Source: Bacteroides sp.
GTDB taxonomy: Bacteria > Bacteroidota > Bacteroidia > Bacteroidales > Bacteroidaceae
Length of the DNA stretch: 61,269 nucleotides
Assembly: GCA_019416685.1 (NCBI GenBank)
Contig: DXWV01000070.1
Location: 1 to 61,269, forward strand
Direction: 5' to 3'
The notes beneath the pieces are model-generated. The model was not told the DNA's origin and searched no databases. It was given only the letters and a program-made list of their open reading frames with translations. Numbering within the stretch: the stretch's first letter is position 1; each line of letters begins with the position of its first letter. Made by a program: the position numbers and the translations under genes. Shown here one piece after another: positions 42,593-51,910 of this stretch.

Positions 42593-45172
42593 ATGATGAT
42601 AAAAATGAGTATATCCCGGTTGTTATTTTGCAGTAGTTTATTCCTGTCGGGAATATCTGTGTTTGCTCAGGAACTTCCTTATAAGCAACCCAACCTGCCC
42701 ATAGAGGAGAGAGTGAATGATCTTTTAAGTCGTATGACTCTGGAAGAGAAGGTTGCACAGATCAGACATATCCATTCCTGGAATATATTCAATGGACAAA
42801 CATTGGATACAGAGAAACTGAAAGCCTTTTCTAAAGGAATGAGTTGGGGATTTGTAGAGGGTTTTCCGCTTACAGGTGCAAATTGCCGGAAAAATATGCA
42901 ATTAATACAGAAGTTTATGGTAGAGAATACCCGGCTTGGTATACCTGTATTTACGGTAGCGGAGTCATTACATGGTTCTGTACATGAAGGCTCTGTTATC
43001 TATCCTCAGAATGTGGCCCTTGGTAGTACGTTCTCTCCGGAACTGGCCTATCGTAAAGCTGCAATAATAACGAAAGATCTGCATGCCCAGGGGATGCATC
43101 AGGTACTGGCTCCTTGTATTGACGTAGTACGCGATTTACGCTGGGGGCGTGTGGAGGAATCTTTTGGAGAGGACCCGATTCTTTGTGGTCTGTTTGGAAT
43201 TGCAGAAGTAAAGGGATATATGGATAATGGCATTTCGCCAATGCTGAAACATTACGGACCACACGGCAACCCTCTTAGTGGTTTGAATCTGGCTTCTGTA
43301 GAATGCGGGCTCCGTGATTTACACGAGGTATATCTTAAACCTTTTGAAATGGTGATTCGGAATACATCTGTCCTGGCGGTAATGTCTACCTATAATTCAT
43401 GGAACCGTATTCCTAATTCTGCTTCTCATTATTTATTAACTGAGGTACTTCGTAATCAGTTTGGATTTAAGGGATATGTATATTCTGATTGGGGAGCGAT
43501 TGAAATGTTGAAAACATTGCATTATACGGCTCATAATTCGGAAGAAGCAGCCATGCAGGCCTTTACTGCCGGACTTGACGTAGAAGCTTCCAGTAACTGC
43601 TATCCGCTATTGGCTGATCTTATTAAAGAAGGTAAACTGGATGAAGAGATTCTGAATGAATCTGTCCGCCGGGTATTGTATGTGAAGTTTAAAATGGGGC
43701 TTTTTGAAGATCCTTATGGTGAACGATACGCTCATTGCAAAATGCATCCGCAGGAAGGAGTGCAGCTTTCAAAAGAGATATCAGACGAATCTGTAGTATT
43801 ACTGAAAAATGAAAACGGACTTTTGCCACTAAATGCCGAAAAGTTGAAATCGGTAGCAGTAATCGGACCTAATGCCGACCAGGTGCAATTTGGTGATTAT
43901 ACATGGAGCCGTAATAATAAAGACGGAGTGACTCCATTGGCTGGAATCAGACAGCTGTTGGGGGACAAAGTAACGGTGCGTTATGAAAAAGGGTGTAGTC
44001 TGGTCTCTCTGGACACCAGTGGGATAAAGAAGGCGGTTGAGGTAGCCCGGCAAAGTGAGGTAGCCATTGTTTTTTGTGGTAGTGCCAGTGCCGCTTTGGC
44101 TCGTGACTATAAAAGCTCCACTTGTGGAGAGGGATTTGACTTAAATGACTTGAACCTAACCGGAGCACAGAGTCAGTTGATAAAAGAGGTTTATGAAACC
44201 GGAATCCCTGTAGTACTGGTCTTAGTAACCGGTAAACCTTTTACTATTTCCTGGGAAAAGAAACATATACCGGCCATACTGACTCAATGGTATGCAGGAG
44301 AACAAGCCGGGAATTCGATTGCTGATATCCTTTTTGGCAAAATTTCTCCTTCGGGCAGGCTTACTTTTTCTTTCCCCCAGAGTACGGGACATTTGCCTGT
44401 TTATTATGACTATCTTCCTTCTGACAAAGGTTTTTATAAAAATCCCGGAAGTTATGAAACTCCGGGGAGAGATTATGTTTTCTCCAGTCCCGATCCTTTG
44501 TGGGCGTTTGGGCATGGGCTTACTTATACATCCTTTGTATACAAGTCTATGGAAACGGATAAGGAACACTATGATCCTACTGACACGATATATGTGAAAG
44601 TAGATATAAAAAATACAGGGAAGAGAGATGGAAAGGAAGTGGTTCAATTGTATGTACGTGACAAAGTGAGTACGGTGGTCACTCCTGTTAAGCAGCTTCA
44701 TGATTTTGAAAAGGTATTGGTTGAGGCTGGAAGTACCCGGACTGTCCGGTTGAAAGTTGCCGTGAAAGATTTGTATATTGTTGATGCCGGAAACAGGAGG
44801 ATAGTTGAACCCGGCGAATTCGAACTGCAGGTAGGAACTGCTTCTGATAACATTCTTCAAAGCAAGACGGTGATAGTAGGTGATTTTGAACGTTCGGCTT
44901 CTGCTGAAGGTATGAAAACAGCTAAAAGTAGCAAGAATATTTCTATTCATGGTGAAGTGCGTGATGTACAGGCTACTCTGATTGGTGGTGTGAACATCTA
45001 TGCCGGGAGTTCAGGAAGACTATTGGGGCAGAGTGATGATAAAGGACAGTATCGGATTGATGCGGGAAACCATGAAGTTTTGGTTTTTAGGAAAAAAGGA
45101 TATCAATCTTTGGAAGTTCCTGTAGACAATTTAGGAATTATCAATGTCCGTATCAATTATGGAGAAAATTAA
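42593..45172 (+). CDS. GH3 family exo-beta-glycosidase with C-terminal carboxypeptidase-regulatory-like domain
   Basis: Secreted GH3 enzyme. Signal peptide ends VFAQ (26). The barrel has KHYGPHGNP (219-227) and nucleophile VYSDWG (Asp299). The second domain and fibronectin III-like domain (VQLYVRDKVSTVVTPVKQL) follow. It then continues with about 85 extra residues resembling a carboxypeptidase-D regulatory domain (ISIHGEVRDVQATLIGGVNI, GQSDDKGQYRIDAG), the same fold found at the N-terminus of SusC proteins. GH3 covers beta-glucosidase, xylosidase and N-acetylglucosaminidase, and the NagZ-type signature is absent. A TTG at 42578 overlapping the GH89 stop is a less likely start. Confidence 0.93.
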   Translation: MMIKMSISRLLFCSSLFLSGISVFAQELPYKQPNLPIEERVNDLLSRMTLEEKVAQIRHIHSWNIFNGQTLDTEKLKAFSKGMSWGFVEGFPLTGANCRKNMQLIQKFMVENTRLGIPVFTVAESLHGSVHEGSVIYPQNVALGSTFSPELAYRKAAIITKDLHAQGMHQVLAPCIDVVRDLRWGRVEESFGEDPILCGLFGIAEVKGYMDNGISPMLKHYGPHGNPLSGLNLASVECGLRDLHEVYLKPFEMVIRNTSVLAVMSTYNSWNRIPNSASHYLLTEVLRNQFGFKGYVYSDWGAIEMLKTLHYTAHNSEEAAMQAFTAGLDVEASSNCYPLLADLIKEGKLDEEILNESVRRVLYVKFKMGLFEDPYGERYAHCKMHPQEGVQLSKEISDESVVLLKNENGLLPLNAEKLKSVAVIGPNADQVQFGDYTWSRNNKDGVTPLAGIRQLLGDKVTVRYEKGCSLVSLDTSGIKKAVEVARQSEVAIVFCGSASAALARDYKSSTCGEGFDLNDLNLTGAQSQLIKEVYETGIPVVLVLVTGKPFTISWEKKHIPAILTQWYAGEQAGNSIADILFGKISPSGRLTFSFPQSTGHLPVYYDYLPSDKGFYKNPGSYETPGRDYVFSSPDPLWAFGHGLTYTSFVYKSMETDKEHYDPTDTIYVKVDIKNTGKRDGKEVVQLYVRDKVSTVVTPVKQLHDFEKVLVEAGSTRTVRLKVAVKDLYIVDAGNRRIVEPGEFELQVGTASDNILQSKTVIVGDFERSASAEGMKTAKSSKNISIHGEVRDVQATLIGGVNIYAGSSGRLLGQSDDKGQYRIDAGNHEVLVFRKKGYQSLEVPVDNLGIINVRINYGEN

Positions 45173-45205
45173 ATGAATTGTTATTATTAATAAAACTTGG
45201 AATAT

Positions 45206-47479
45206 ATGCGAATTAAATCTTTTTATCTGATACTCTTTGTTTTGGTGACATTATTCTCCTGTGAGAACAAAAGTGAAGTGAAATCTTACAATGAGGGGCT
45301 TCATATTGTACCCGAGCCTAAAATGATAGAGCAACAAACCGGTGAATTTACATTAACATCTCAAACTGCTTTTGTTACTGATAATGATAGTCTAAAAACG
45401 GTTGCCGGCTATTTTGCGGAAAAGATACAACACTCTACCGGACATCGTCCTGATATTGTGAAAGAAGCAAAAGATAACTGTATCCGATTGACTCTGAATC
45501 CTGCTTTAAGTATGAAGGACGAGGGATATAAGCTTATTGTTACTCCCTGTGAAATCTCTGTTCAGGCAAAGTCTGCGCACGGTATCTTCAATGCTATGCA
45601 GACTGTGATGCAACTTCTGCCTGCAGAGATTGAAAGTGAAGAACCTGTGAAAGATGTTGCGTGGACACTTCCTTGTGTTGTAATAGAAGATGAACCGGCT
45701 TATCCCTATCGGGGAATGATGCTTGATGTTAGCCGGCACTTTCATGATGTGGATTTTGTGAAAAAACAATTGGACGTGATGGCAATGTTTAAGATAAATC
45801 GTTTCCATTGGCACCTTACGAATGATCATTTGTGGACGATTGAAATAAAGAAATATCCGAAACTGACTGAAATAGGTTCTATCCGTCACAATGCCGATGG
45901 TACCATTCATCAAGGTTACTATACACAGGAACAAATAAGAGAGGTAGTGGCTTATGCTGCCGAACGGTTTATTACTGTTATCCCGGAAGTAGAGTTACCG
46001 GGGCATGCCTTGGCTGCTTTGACTGCTTATCCGGAGTTGTCTTGTACCGGAGGTCCTTTTCAGCTTAGAAACAAATGGGGAGTAGAGGAAAATGTGTATT
46101 GTGCGGGCAATGAGCAGACTTTTAAGTTTCTTGAAGATGTATTGGAAGAGGTGATCCCATTGTTTCCGGGAAAATACTTCCATATCGGAGGAGATGAATG
46201 TCCGAAAAAGAAATGGAATGCTTGTCCGAAATGTCAGAAACGCATACGGGATGAGAAGTTGAAAGATGCACATGGACTGCAAAGTTATTTTGTACATCGT
46301 ATTGAGAAAGTACTTCTTGAACACGGAAAGAGTATGATAGGCTGGGACGAGATACTTGAAGGAGGTTTGGCTCCTACGGCTACAGTGATGTCATGGCGTG
46401 GAGAAGAGGGGGGAATAGAAGCCGCCTCTATGGGACATGATGTCATCATGACTCCTGCCAAATGGTTGTATCTTGATTTTGGGCAGGGTAATATTGAGGT
46501 AGAACCTATTGCGATTAATTTTACAACACTACTGAGCAAAACATATAACTATAATCCTGCTTCGGAGAAAATACCGACAGATTTACGTTCCCATGTTCTG
46601 GGTGCCCAGGGTAATATGTGGACGGAATATGCCACTACTCCGGATTATACCGAATACCTGCTTTATCCCAGAATACTGGCAGTAGCCGAACTGACCTGGA
46701 CTCCTTTGGAGAAGAAGGATTATGCCTCCTTTGAACGCAGGTTAAATAACCAGTTGGTACGTCTGGATGAACATCACATCAATTATCATATTCCACTGCC
46801 GGAAGGTCCGATGGCAGATCGTGTTGCTATTGTCGGAACAGATACACTGAGCTTTTCGAACAGTCGTAATCTGCCAATGGTCTATACGCTGGATGGAAGT
46901 GAACCAACGATACACTCGACAGTTTACAATGACCCTATTATTGTCAGTGATAATCAAGTGATACGTATTGCTACTTTTTTGCCTTCGGGCAAGATGAGCA
47001 GAACCCGGGTGATTGAAGTAGTGAAAGAAGATTTACTTCCGGCATACAAAGATGATACGAAACCCGGCATACAGTTGACACATGCCGATGGAGATTTTTA
47101 TTATGTAAAGGATACAGAAAATGCTGTATGGAAAGAGTCTAAGGCAGTAACGGATTTCGAATTAAAACCGGTTTTAGAAGATAAAGGGGCGTTTTGTTAT
47201 TCAGGATATTTTGAGGTTCCCTGTGATGGAGTCTATTATCTGTCAACCGAAATGGATGAACTTCAGGTAGACGGGAAAGTTGTATTGAGCAATGATGGTA
47301 AGCTGATACGTCATTCTCATAGCCGGACTTCCCTTGCTTTGCAGCAAGGAAAACATGCATTCCGTCTGTTGTTTATTAATAATAATATCGGAGGGTATCC
47401 CCGTGTGTGGAACAATAAAGGTTTTATTATAGGACAAAAAGGTGAAGAGTTGAAATTACCGGTTTCATTTACACATTGA
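45206..47479 (+). CDS. GH20 beta-N-acetylhexosaminidase
   Basis: Lipoprotein (cysteine 19, LFSC) releasing terminal beta-GlcNAc or GalNAc by substrate-assisted catalysis. GH20b domain (about 30-160), catalytic barrel with RGMMLDVSRHF (169-179), HWHLTNDHLW (201-210) and the Asp330-Glu331 pair in HIGGDECPK. A chitobiase C-terminal domain (YTLDGSEPT) and a PA14-like sandwich (about 660-757) follow. 757 residues from the ATG; a TTG 9 bp upstream was not used. Last gene of the PUL, followed by a strong terminator. Confidence 0.96.
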   Translation: MRIKSFYLILFVLVTLFSCENKSEVKSYNEGLHIVPEPKMIEQQTGEFTLTSQTAFVTDNDSLKTVAGYFAEKIQHSTGHRPDIVKEAKDNCIRLTLNPALSMKDEGYKLIVTPCEISVQAKSAHGIFNAMQTVMQLLPAEIESEEPVKDVAWTLPCVVIEDEPAYPYRGMMLDVSRHFHDVDFVKKQLDVMAMFKINRFHWHLTNDHLWTIEIKKYPKLTEIGSIRHNADGTIHQGYYTQEQIREVVAYAAERFITVIPEVELPGHALAALTAYPELSCTGGPFQLRNKWGVEENVYCAGNEQTFKFLEDVLEEVIPLFPGKYFHIGGDECPKKKWNACPKCQKRIRDEKLKDAHGLQSYFVHRIEKVLLEHGKSMIGWDEILEGGLAPTATVMSWRGEEGGIEAASMGHDVIMTPAKWLYLDFGQGNIEVEPIAINFTTLLSKTYNYNPASEKIPTDLRSHVLGAQGNMWTEYATTPDYTEYLLYPRILAVAELTWTPLEKKDYASFERRLNNQLVRLDEHHINYHIPLPEGPMADRVAIVGTDTLSFSNSRNLPMVYTLDGSEPTIHSTVYNDPIIVSDNQVIRIATFLPSGKMSRTRVIEVVKEDLLPAYKDDTKPGIQLTHADGDFYYVKDTENAVWKESKAVTDFELKPVLEDKGAFCYSGYFEVPCDGVYYLSTEMDELQVDGKVVLSNDGKLIRHSHSRTSLALQQGKHAFRLLFINNNIGGYPRVWNNKGFIIGQKGEELKLPVSFTH

Positions 47480-47507
47480 GTGTGAGTTGTTTTTAGGATA
47501 ATAAAGG

Positions 47508-47550
47508 AGAGCTACTTTTTTCAATTGGGATAAAAGTAGCTCTTTCTTTT
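47508..47550 (+). terminator. Rho-independent terminator closing the PUL
   Basis: AGAGCTACTTTT (47508-47519) pairs with AAAAGTAGCTCT (47532-47543), followed by TTCTTTT. It ends the GH89-GH3-GH20 transcript before the threonine aldolase gene. Confidence 0.88.
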
Positions 47551-47626
47551 ATAAATCTTTATTTAGAGGCATCCTTTTTCTGAGAATAATTTTATTCCTT
47601 TGCAGAAAATTTTATTCAAAAAGACT

Positions 47627-48640
47627 ATGAGAAGTTTTGCCTCTGATAATAATTCCGGTGTGCATCCTGCTGTGATGGAAGCACTGATGCAGGCTAACCG
47701 GAATCATGCACTGGGTTATGGTGATGATCCATGGACGGAAGAAGCGGTCCGGAAAATAAAAGAAACCTTTACTGCCGATTGTGAACCTCTGTTTGTATTC
47801 AATGGTACGGGAAGTAATGTGGTTGCTTTGCAACTAATGACAAAGACTTACCATTCGATTCTTTGTGCTGAAACAGCCCATATATATGTAGATGAATGTG
47901 GTGCTCCGGTAAAGATGACCGGTTGTCAGATTCGCCCGGTAGCTACACCGGATGGCAAACTTAGCCCTGAACTTATTCTTCCTTATCTTCACGGTTTTGG
48001 CGATCAGCACCACTCACAGCCAGGTGCCGTTTATCTCTCTCAGTGTACCGAACTGGGTACTGTTTACACACCTGAAGAATTAAAAGCTATTACCTCACTG
48101 GCACATCAGTATGGAATGCGCGTTCATATGGATGGTGCACGTATTGCAAATGCTTGTGCTGCCCTCAATCTCTCTCTGAAAGCATTGACGGTAGATTGTG
48201 GCATTGATGTTCTTAGTTTCGGTGGAACCAAAAACGGTTTGATGATGGGAGAGTGTGTCGTTATCTTTGATGATACATTAAAAGCGGAAGCAAGATTTGT
48301 ACGGAAACAGTCGGCACAATTAGCTTCAAAAATGCGTTATCTCTCTTGCCAGTTTACCGCTTATCTGACGAATGAACTTTGGCTGAAGAACGCTTCTCAT
48401 GCCAATGCCATGGCTCGTAAACTTTATGAAGCTTTGAAAGATTTTCCGGGTGTTTGTTTTACTCAAAAGATGCAGAGTAATCAATTGTTTTTGACGATGC
48501 CTCGTTCGGTAATAGACAGAATGCTTCAATCCTATTTCTTCTATTTCTGGAATGAAGGGAATAATGAAATTCGCCTTGTCACCTCATTTGATACAACAGA
48601 AGAGGATATTGACCAATTTATTCATCTGCTAAATATCTGA
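47627..48640 (+). CDS. Low-specificity L-threonine aldolase
   Basis: PLP enzyme splitting threonine or allo-threonine into glycine and acetaldehyde; cytoplasmic. It starts with MRSFASDNNSGVHPAV, the usual N-terminus of the family, which together with a CCTTTG-type -7 box at 47596-47603 supports the ATG at 47627 over a TTG at 47600. The PLP-binding lysine is in LSFGGTKNGLMMGE. 337 residues. It lies after the PUL terminator and is not part of the PUL. Confidence 0.93.
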   Translation: MRSFASDNNSGVHPAVMEALMQANRNHALGYGDDPWTEEAVRKIKETFTADCEPLFVFNGTGSNVVALQLMTKTYHSILCAETAHIYVDECGAPVKMTGCQIRPVATPDGKLSPELILPYLHGFGDQHHSQPGAVYLSQCTELGTVYTPEELKAITSLAHQYGMRVHMDGARIANACAALNLSLKALTVDCGIDVLSFGGTKNGLMMGECVVIFDDTLKAEARFVRKQSAQLASKMRYLSCQFTAYLTNELWLKNASHANAMARKLYEALKDFPGVCFTQKMQSNQLFLTMPRSVIDRMLQSYFFYFWNEGNNEIRLVTSFDTTEEDIDQFIHLLNI

Positions 48641-48751
48641 TAATAACTTATTTTTGAGCGGGGAGAGAATAAAACAGGTTCGTCTGACAAATAACCGGTT
48701 TGTTAATATTGTTAATGTGTTTTTTAACCCTTTGGGCTTGCTTCGCATAAG

Positions 48752-48843
48752 TGTACACTTTAGCATAGTAAGAATGTACAATATAGTATGACAAAAGTGT
48801 ACAATTAACACTCGGATAAGTGTACACTCTTGCCTGTCTTTAA
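48752..48843. repeat. 23-bp periodic array D (4 units)
   Basis: TGTACA starts at 48752, 48775, 48798 and 48821, exactly 23 bp apart each time, with AAGTGTACACT at the two ends. The unit at 48775 carries ATAGTAT and ACAAAA in the same phase as the unit at 19638 in array A. The unit at 48821 shares TGTACACTCTTG with the unit at 19661. It lies between convergent genes (threonine aldolase and GH9). Confidence 0.92.
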
Positions 48844-48979
48844 ACAGGAGGTTTATATTCGTTAAAAATCAATAGATTACATCAGAATAAACGTTTATAT
48901 TCTCTCTCACATTTCTTCTTGAAAAAATCCGGTAATTACTTTTTTGATAACTACATATTTGTCGGATGAACTATAAAAT

Positions 48980-49015
48980 AAAGGTTCGGGCCTTCACAGG
49001 TGCGAACCTTTTTCA
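48980..49015. terminator. Bidirectional terminator between threonine aldolase and GH9
   Basis: AAAGGTTCG (48980-48988) pairs with CGAACCTTT (49003-49011), followed by TT on the plus strand and by ATTTTAT on the minus strand. It can end both converging transcripts. Confidence 0.8.
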
Positions 49016-49050
49016 TGATAACCTAATAAACTAACCTTTTGTACCTTTGT

Positions 49051-51546
49051 TTATATTCCTGTTGCTGCACGCAAGGGAACAAACCTATAGCCTTTTTTCT
49101 TAAGAGCTTTTATCATCGTTTCTAAATAATTATTGTAGAATTTGTCCGTCCGCAAATCGGAGGTTCCAAAATGTATTAGCAGCAAATGTCCATTTAGACC
49201 TTCTTCTTTTTCTAATTGCATGATTTTTTCATAAATCGTTTTGCTGCTTTTGTAATTTTTCATATCCGGGGTAGTATAGTCTGCATTGCTGCCACTTCCC
49301 GGAGTAAAATTGATAAGTTGTATTCCCATGGCTTTTGCCCATGCTGCTATCTTTTTATTATAGTATTCATAGGGCGGGATGTAGAGTGGGGCATCTTTGT
49401 ACTTAATTCCTGCTTTACTGAGTGTTTCGTAACTTTTTAGCATGTCTTTTTCAAACTCCTCACGTGTGACGAGGAGTGAATCCCGATTCTCCCAGGGACT
49501 ATATAGTAAATGTCCATAACTATGACTGCCGATGTAATGTCCTTCTGCTTTTAGTTTTTGTACTACTTGCGGGTAAAGTTCGAAAAACTCACCGGTGAAA
49601 AAGAAAGCTCCTTGTATCTTCTGTTTATTCAATATACGAATGATAGCATCAGCTCCGTCAGCCTTGTTAGCTGCTGTAAAAATAAGTGTGAGTTGTTTTT
49701 GAGAGGGATCAGTACGTATAATCCCTCCTTCTTTATAAATATTTTTATAACTGTTGGACTTGGTTTGTTTCATACCTTCTTTTTGCAGGGCAGACAGATA
49801 ATAGGTCAGGCTGGCAGTTCCATCCATTGTCGGTTCGTTGGTAGAATAGTCGTGTGTGCTGTCATGATATACCATTGTGCCAGGTTGAAAGCGTTGATAA
49901 GCTTCTCCGGTAGAAATATTGACTCCTCTCAAACTGTTGAATATGTTGGTATAAACAGGACCGTCAACAAGTCCGCCAGTAGCGTTTCCTGTGTTGTTAG
50001 TAAAGTAAGAAGAGTGAGGCTCTGAAGGATAATCTCCATATAAAGGGAGTTCTACAATCATGCTGCTTCCCCAAGGATTACAACCAAATAGCCAGTCACG
50101 CAAGGAGGCTTCCATCTCCTCGTATGCAGAATCTCCGGTAACTTCTCTATACAATCTGCATTGAGTCAACATGGCTGTAGTAAGATTATTGGAACACCAG
50201 ATAGCAGGGATGCCGTATAGGAATGGATTTTGCCGGGCTTTTTCATAGGTACGTTGAAGTCCGGTACGTATATTGCGGATGAATTCTTCATTCAATTGTG
50301 TATTGTTTTCTGTTTTTACCAACCAATAATGCCCCATGTTCATAAATGGATACCATTGATAATGTCTGGCGCTGTCTGCTCCCATCCAAGGAGTCACCGG
50401 TTCACGTCGTCCATATTCTATAGCTTGTTGCAGGTATCTATTGTTTTGGGTTGATTTATATAATTCAATAGCTGCCAACTCCATGTCGTCTGTCCAGTTA
50501 TCTTCTTCGTAGATATAGGGCGAGCGGACAGATACAGTCTGACAAACTCCTGGCTTTTTTATGCCTTCTTCATAGGCGGCATAGGCTTTCTTTTCAATTT
50601 CCTGAGAGAATTCCGGATAAAATTCTTTTAAAATACGGGCACCCAGTGCAAAGCAAGAAGCAAATTTTCCGGCAGTGCTGGCTATGCCTGTTGTTGCATT
50701 CATAAATTCACCGCGCACCTGTTTTTCACCACTACAGAAATAAACCGGTCTTCCTTTTCCGGGACCATATCCATAGTCTACCTTGTCATGATTGGGCAAT
50801 CGCATGCTGGCATGGTCGCGATCATCGGCAATTTGGTTGTACATTTCCCCGGCAGTCGGATTCATTCTGTTCAGCCAGTCGAGTCCCCATTTTATTTCAT
50901 CTACAATATCAGGAATTCCATTAGCTTTTCGGTGTCCGTTAGCATCGTAATAATCACTAAATGCTTCTGGATTTTGTTGATAAGCAAACATCATTTGATA
51001 AATAGCATTAGCTGAAGTGGTGGTATATTGAAGATAATCAGCTGCATCATGCCAACCTCCGCGTACATCAATTTTTGTTCCGTCTTTGGTTGGATGGCAG
51101 ATGATATATCCGTCATTTATGTGGCAACTATCTTTTAGGTATGGATTATAACCACAACGTTGCTGGCGCATATAGTTAAGCAAAAAATCAGCAGTCCCAT
51201 TGTATACCTGATTATTTATCGGGAAATAAGGAGACCGGGTATTGCCGGCTTTTAAATAATAGGTACCGGGGTGATTAAAATCACTAAAATCTAATCGGAA
51301 TGTACTCTTCATAGTCCCAAGTGTACCTGTTGGCTTGATGGAAGTAAATGTATATACGGCTTTTTCAGTGAAGAGGTCGATAAGTGAGCACTCTTTTACA
51401 TTTATATATTCTTCACTTATAAGTACTGCTACTTTTTTTGATTCGGGCAAATAGCCAAGTTGATTGATCCGAATCCATTCGTCTGCCCGTGCAGTAATGG
51501 TGCAGAGTGTGAATACAACAATAGATATCCAATGTTTTCGCTGCAT
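49051..51546 (-). CDS. GH9 glycoside hydrolase fused to a degenerate CE4-like domain
   Basis: Secreted two-enzyme chain of 831 residues. Signal peptide (1-21), an Ig-like cellulase N-terminal domain (about 23-108), then a GH9 (alpha/alpha)6 barrel with HDAADY (166-171) holding the catalytic aspartates and TNEPTMDG near 570 holding the acid. From about 605 a polysaccharide-deacetylase fold follows (AFFFTGEFFELYPQVVQKL). It keeps the metal histidines HSYGH but motif 1 reads IFTA where active CE4 enzymes have TFDD. GH9 covers endoglucanases and exo-glucosaminidases. No SusCD beside it; it may serve the neighbouring PUL. Confidence 0.9.
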   Translation of the reverse strand: MQRKHWISIVVFTLCTITARADEWIRINQLGYLPESKKVAVLISEEYINVKECSLIDLFTEKAVYTFTSIKPTGTLGTMKSTFRLDFSDFNHPGTYYLKAGNTRSPYFPINNQVYNGTADFLLNYMRQQRCGYNPYLKDSCHINDGYIICHPTKDGTKIDVRGGWHDAADYLQYTTTSANAIYQMMFAYQQNPEAFSDYYDANGHRKANGIPDIVDEIKWGLDWLNRMNPTAGEMYNQIADDRDHASMRLPNHDKVDYGYGPGKGRPVYFCSGEKQVRGEFMNATTGIASTAGKFASCFALGARILKEFYPEFSQEIEKKAYAAYEEGIKKPGVCQTVSVRSPYIYEEDNWTDDMELAAIELYKSTQNNRYLQQAIEYGRREPVTPWMGADSARHYQWYPFMNMGHYWLVKTENNTQLNEEFIRNIRTGLQRTYEKARQNPFLYGIPAIWCSNNLTTAMLTQCRLYREVTGDSAYEEMEASLRDWLFGCNPWGSSMIVELPLYGDYPSEPHSSYFTNNTGNATGGLVDGPVYTNIFNSLRGVNISTGEAYQRFQPGTMVYHDSTHDYSTNEPTMDGTASLTYYLSALQKEGMKQTKSNSYKNIYKEGGIIRTDPSQKQLTLIFTAANKADGADAIIRILNKQKIQGAFFFTGEFFELYPQVVQKLKAEGHYIGSHSYGHLLYSPWENRDSLLVTREEFEKDMLKSYETLSKAGIKYKDAPLYIPPYEYYNKKIAAWAKAMGIQLINFTPGSGSNADYTTPDMKNYKSSKTIYEKIMQLEKEEGLNGHLLLIHFGTSDLRTDKFYNNYLETMIKALKKKGYRFVPLRAATGI

Positions 51547-51910
51547 ATTGGGGGAATATTTGCTTAAGGTTAAAGATGCGTTAAGTTGATATGATGCAAA
51601 TAAAGTGGATTAATTTAATTTTAGAGACAGATTCTTTGATTTATTAATAACTATTTAGTGTTATTGATCTATTTTTAATATTAATGAGCGTCGGGTCTTG
51701 AGGTAATTTATGAACAGAAACATGATAAGAGTATAAATGAGACATACTAAAAAAAACTATTGTCTTTTTAGTAATAAGGAGATTGGTACTTAGTTTATTG
51801 TTGGTTTAAAGAATGTGGATTTTAAGATGTCTGTAAAAGAAGAGATTAAATATTAGTGGTTCTCTAAACTTATTTATATATTTACCCCTTTAAATATCAA
51901 GGTACAAACT
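51547..51910. other. Intergenic region between GH9 and the sensor kinase
   Basis: 364 bp of AT-rich divergent promoter region. I find no reading frame, no repeat of the families seen elsewhere and no clear TAnnTTTG box on either strand. Confidence 0.45.

Noticed and set aside
19638..48843. The 23-bp arrays as CRISPR arrays
   Set aside because: Period (23 bp) and core (8-10 bp) are far shorter than CRISPR repeats and spacers, and no cas gene is in the window.
49037..49046. TACCTTTG on the plus strand as a promoter
   Set aside because: It would only read antisense into GH9, and no -33 box or downstream gene supports it.
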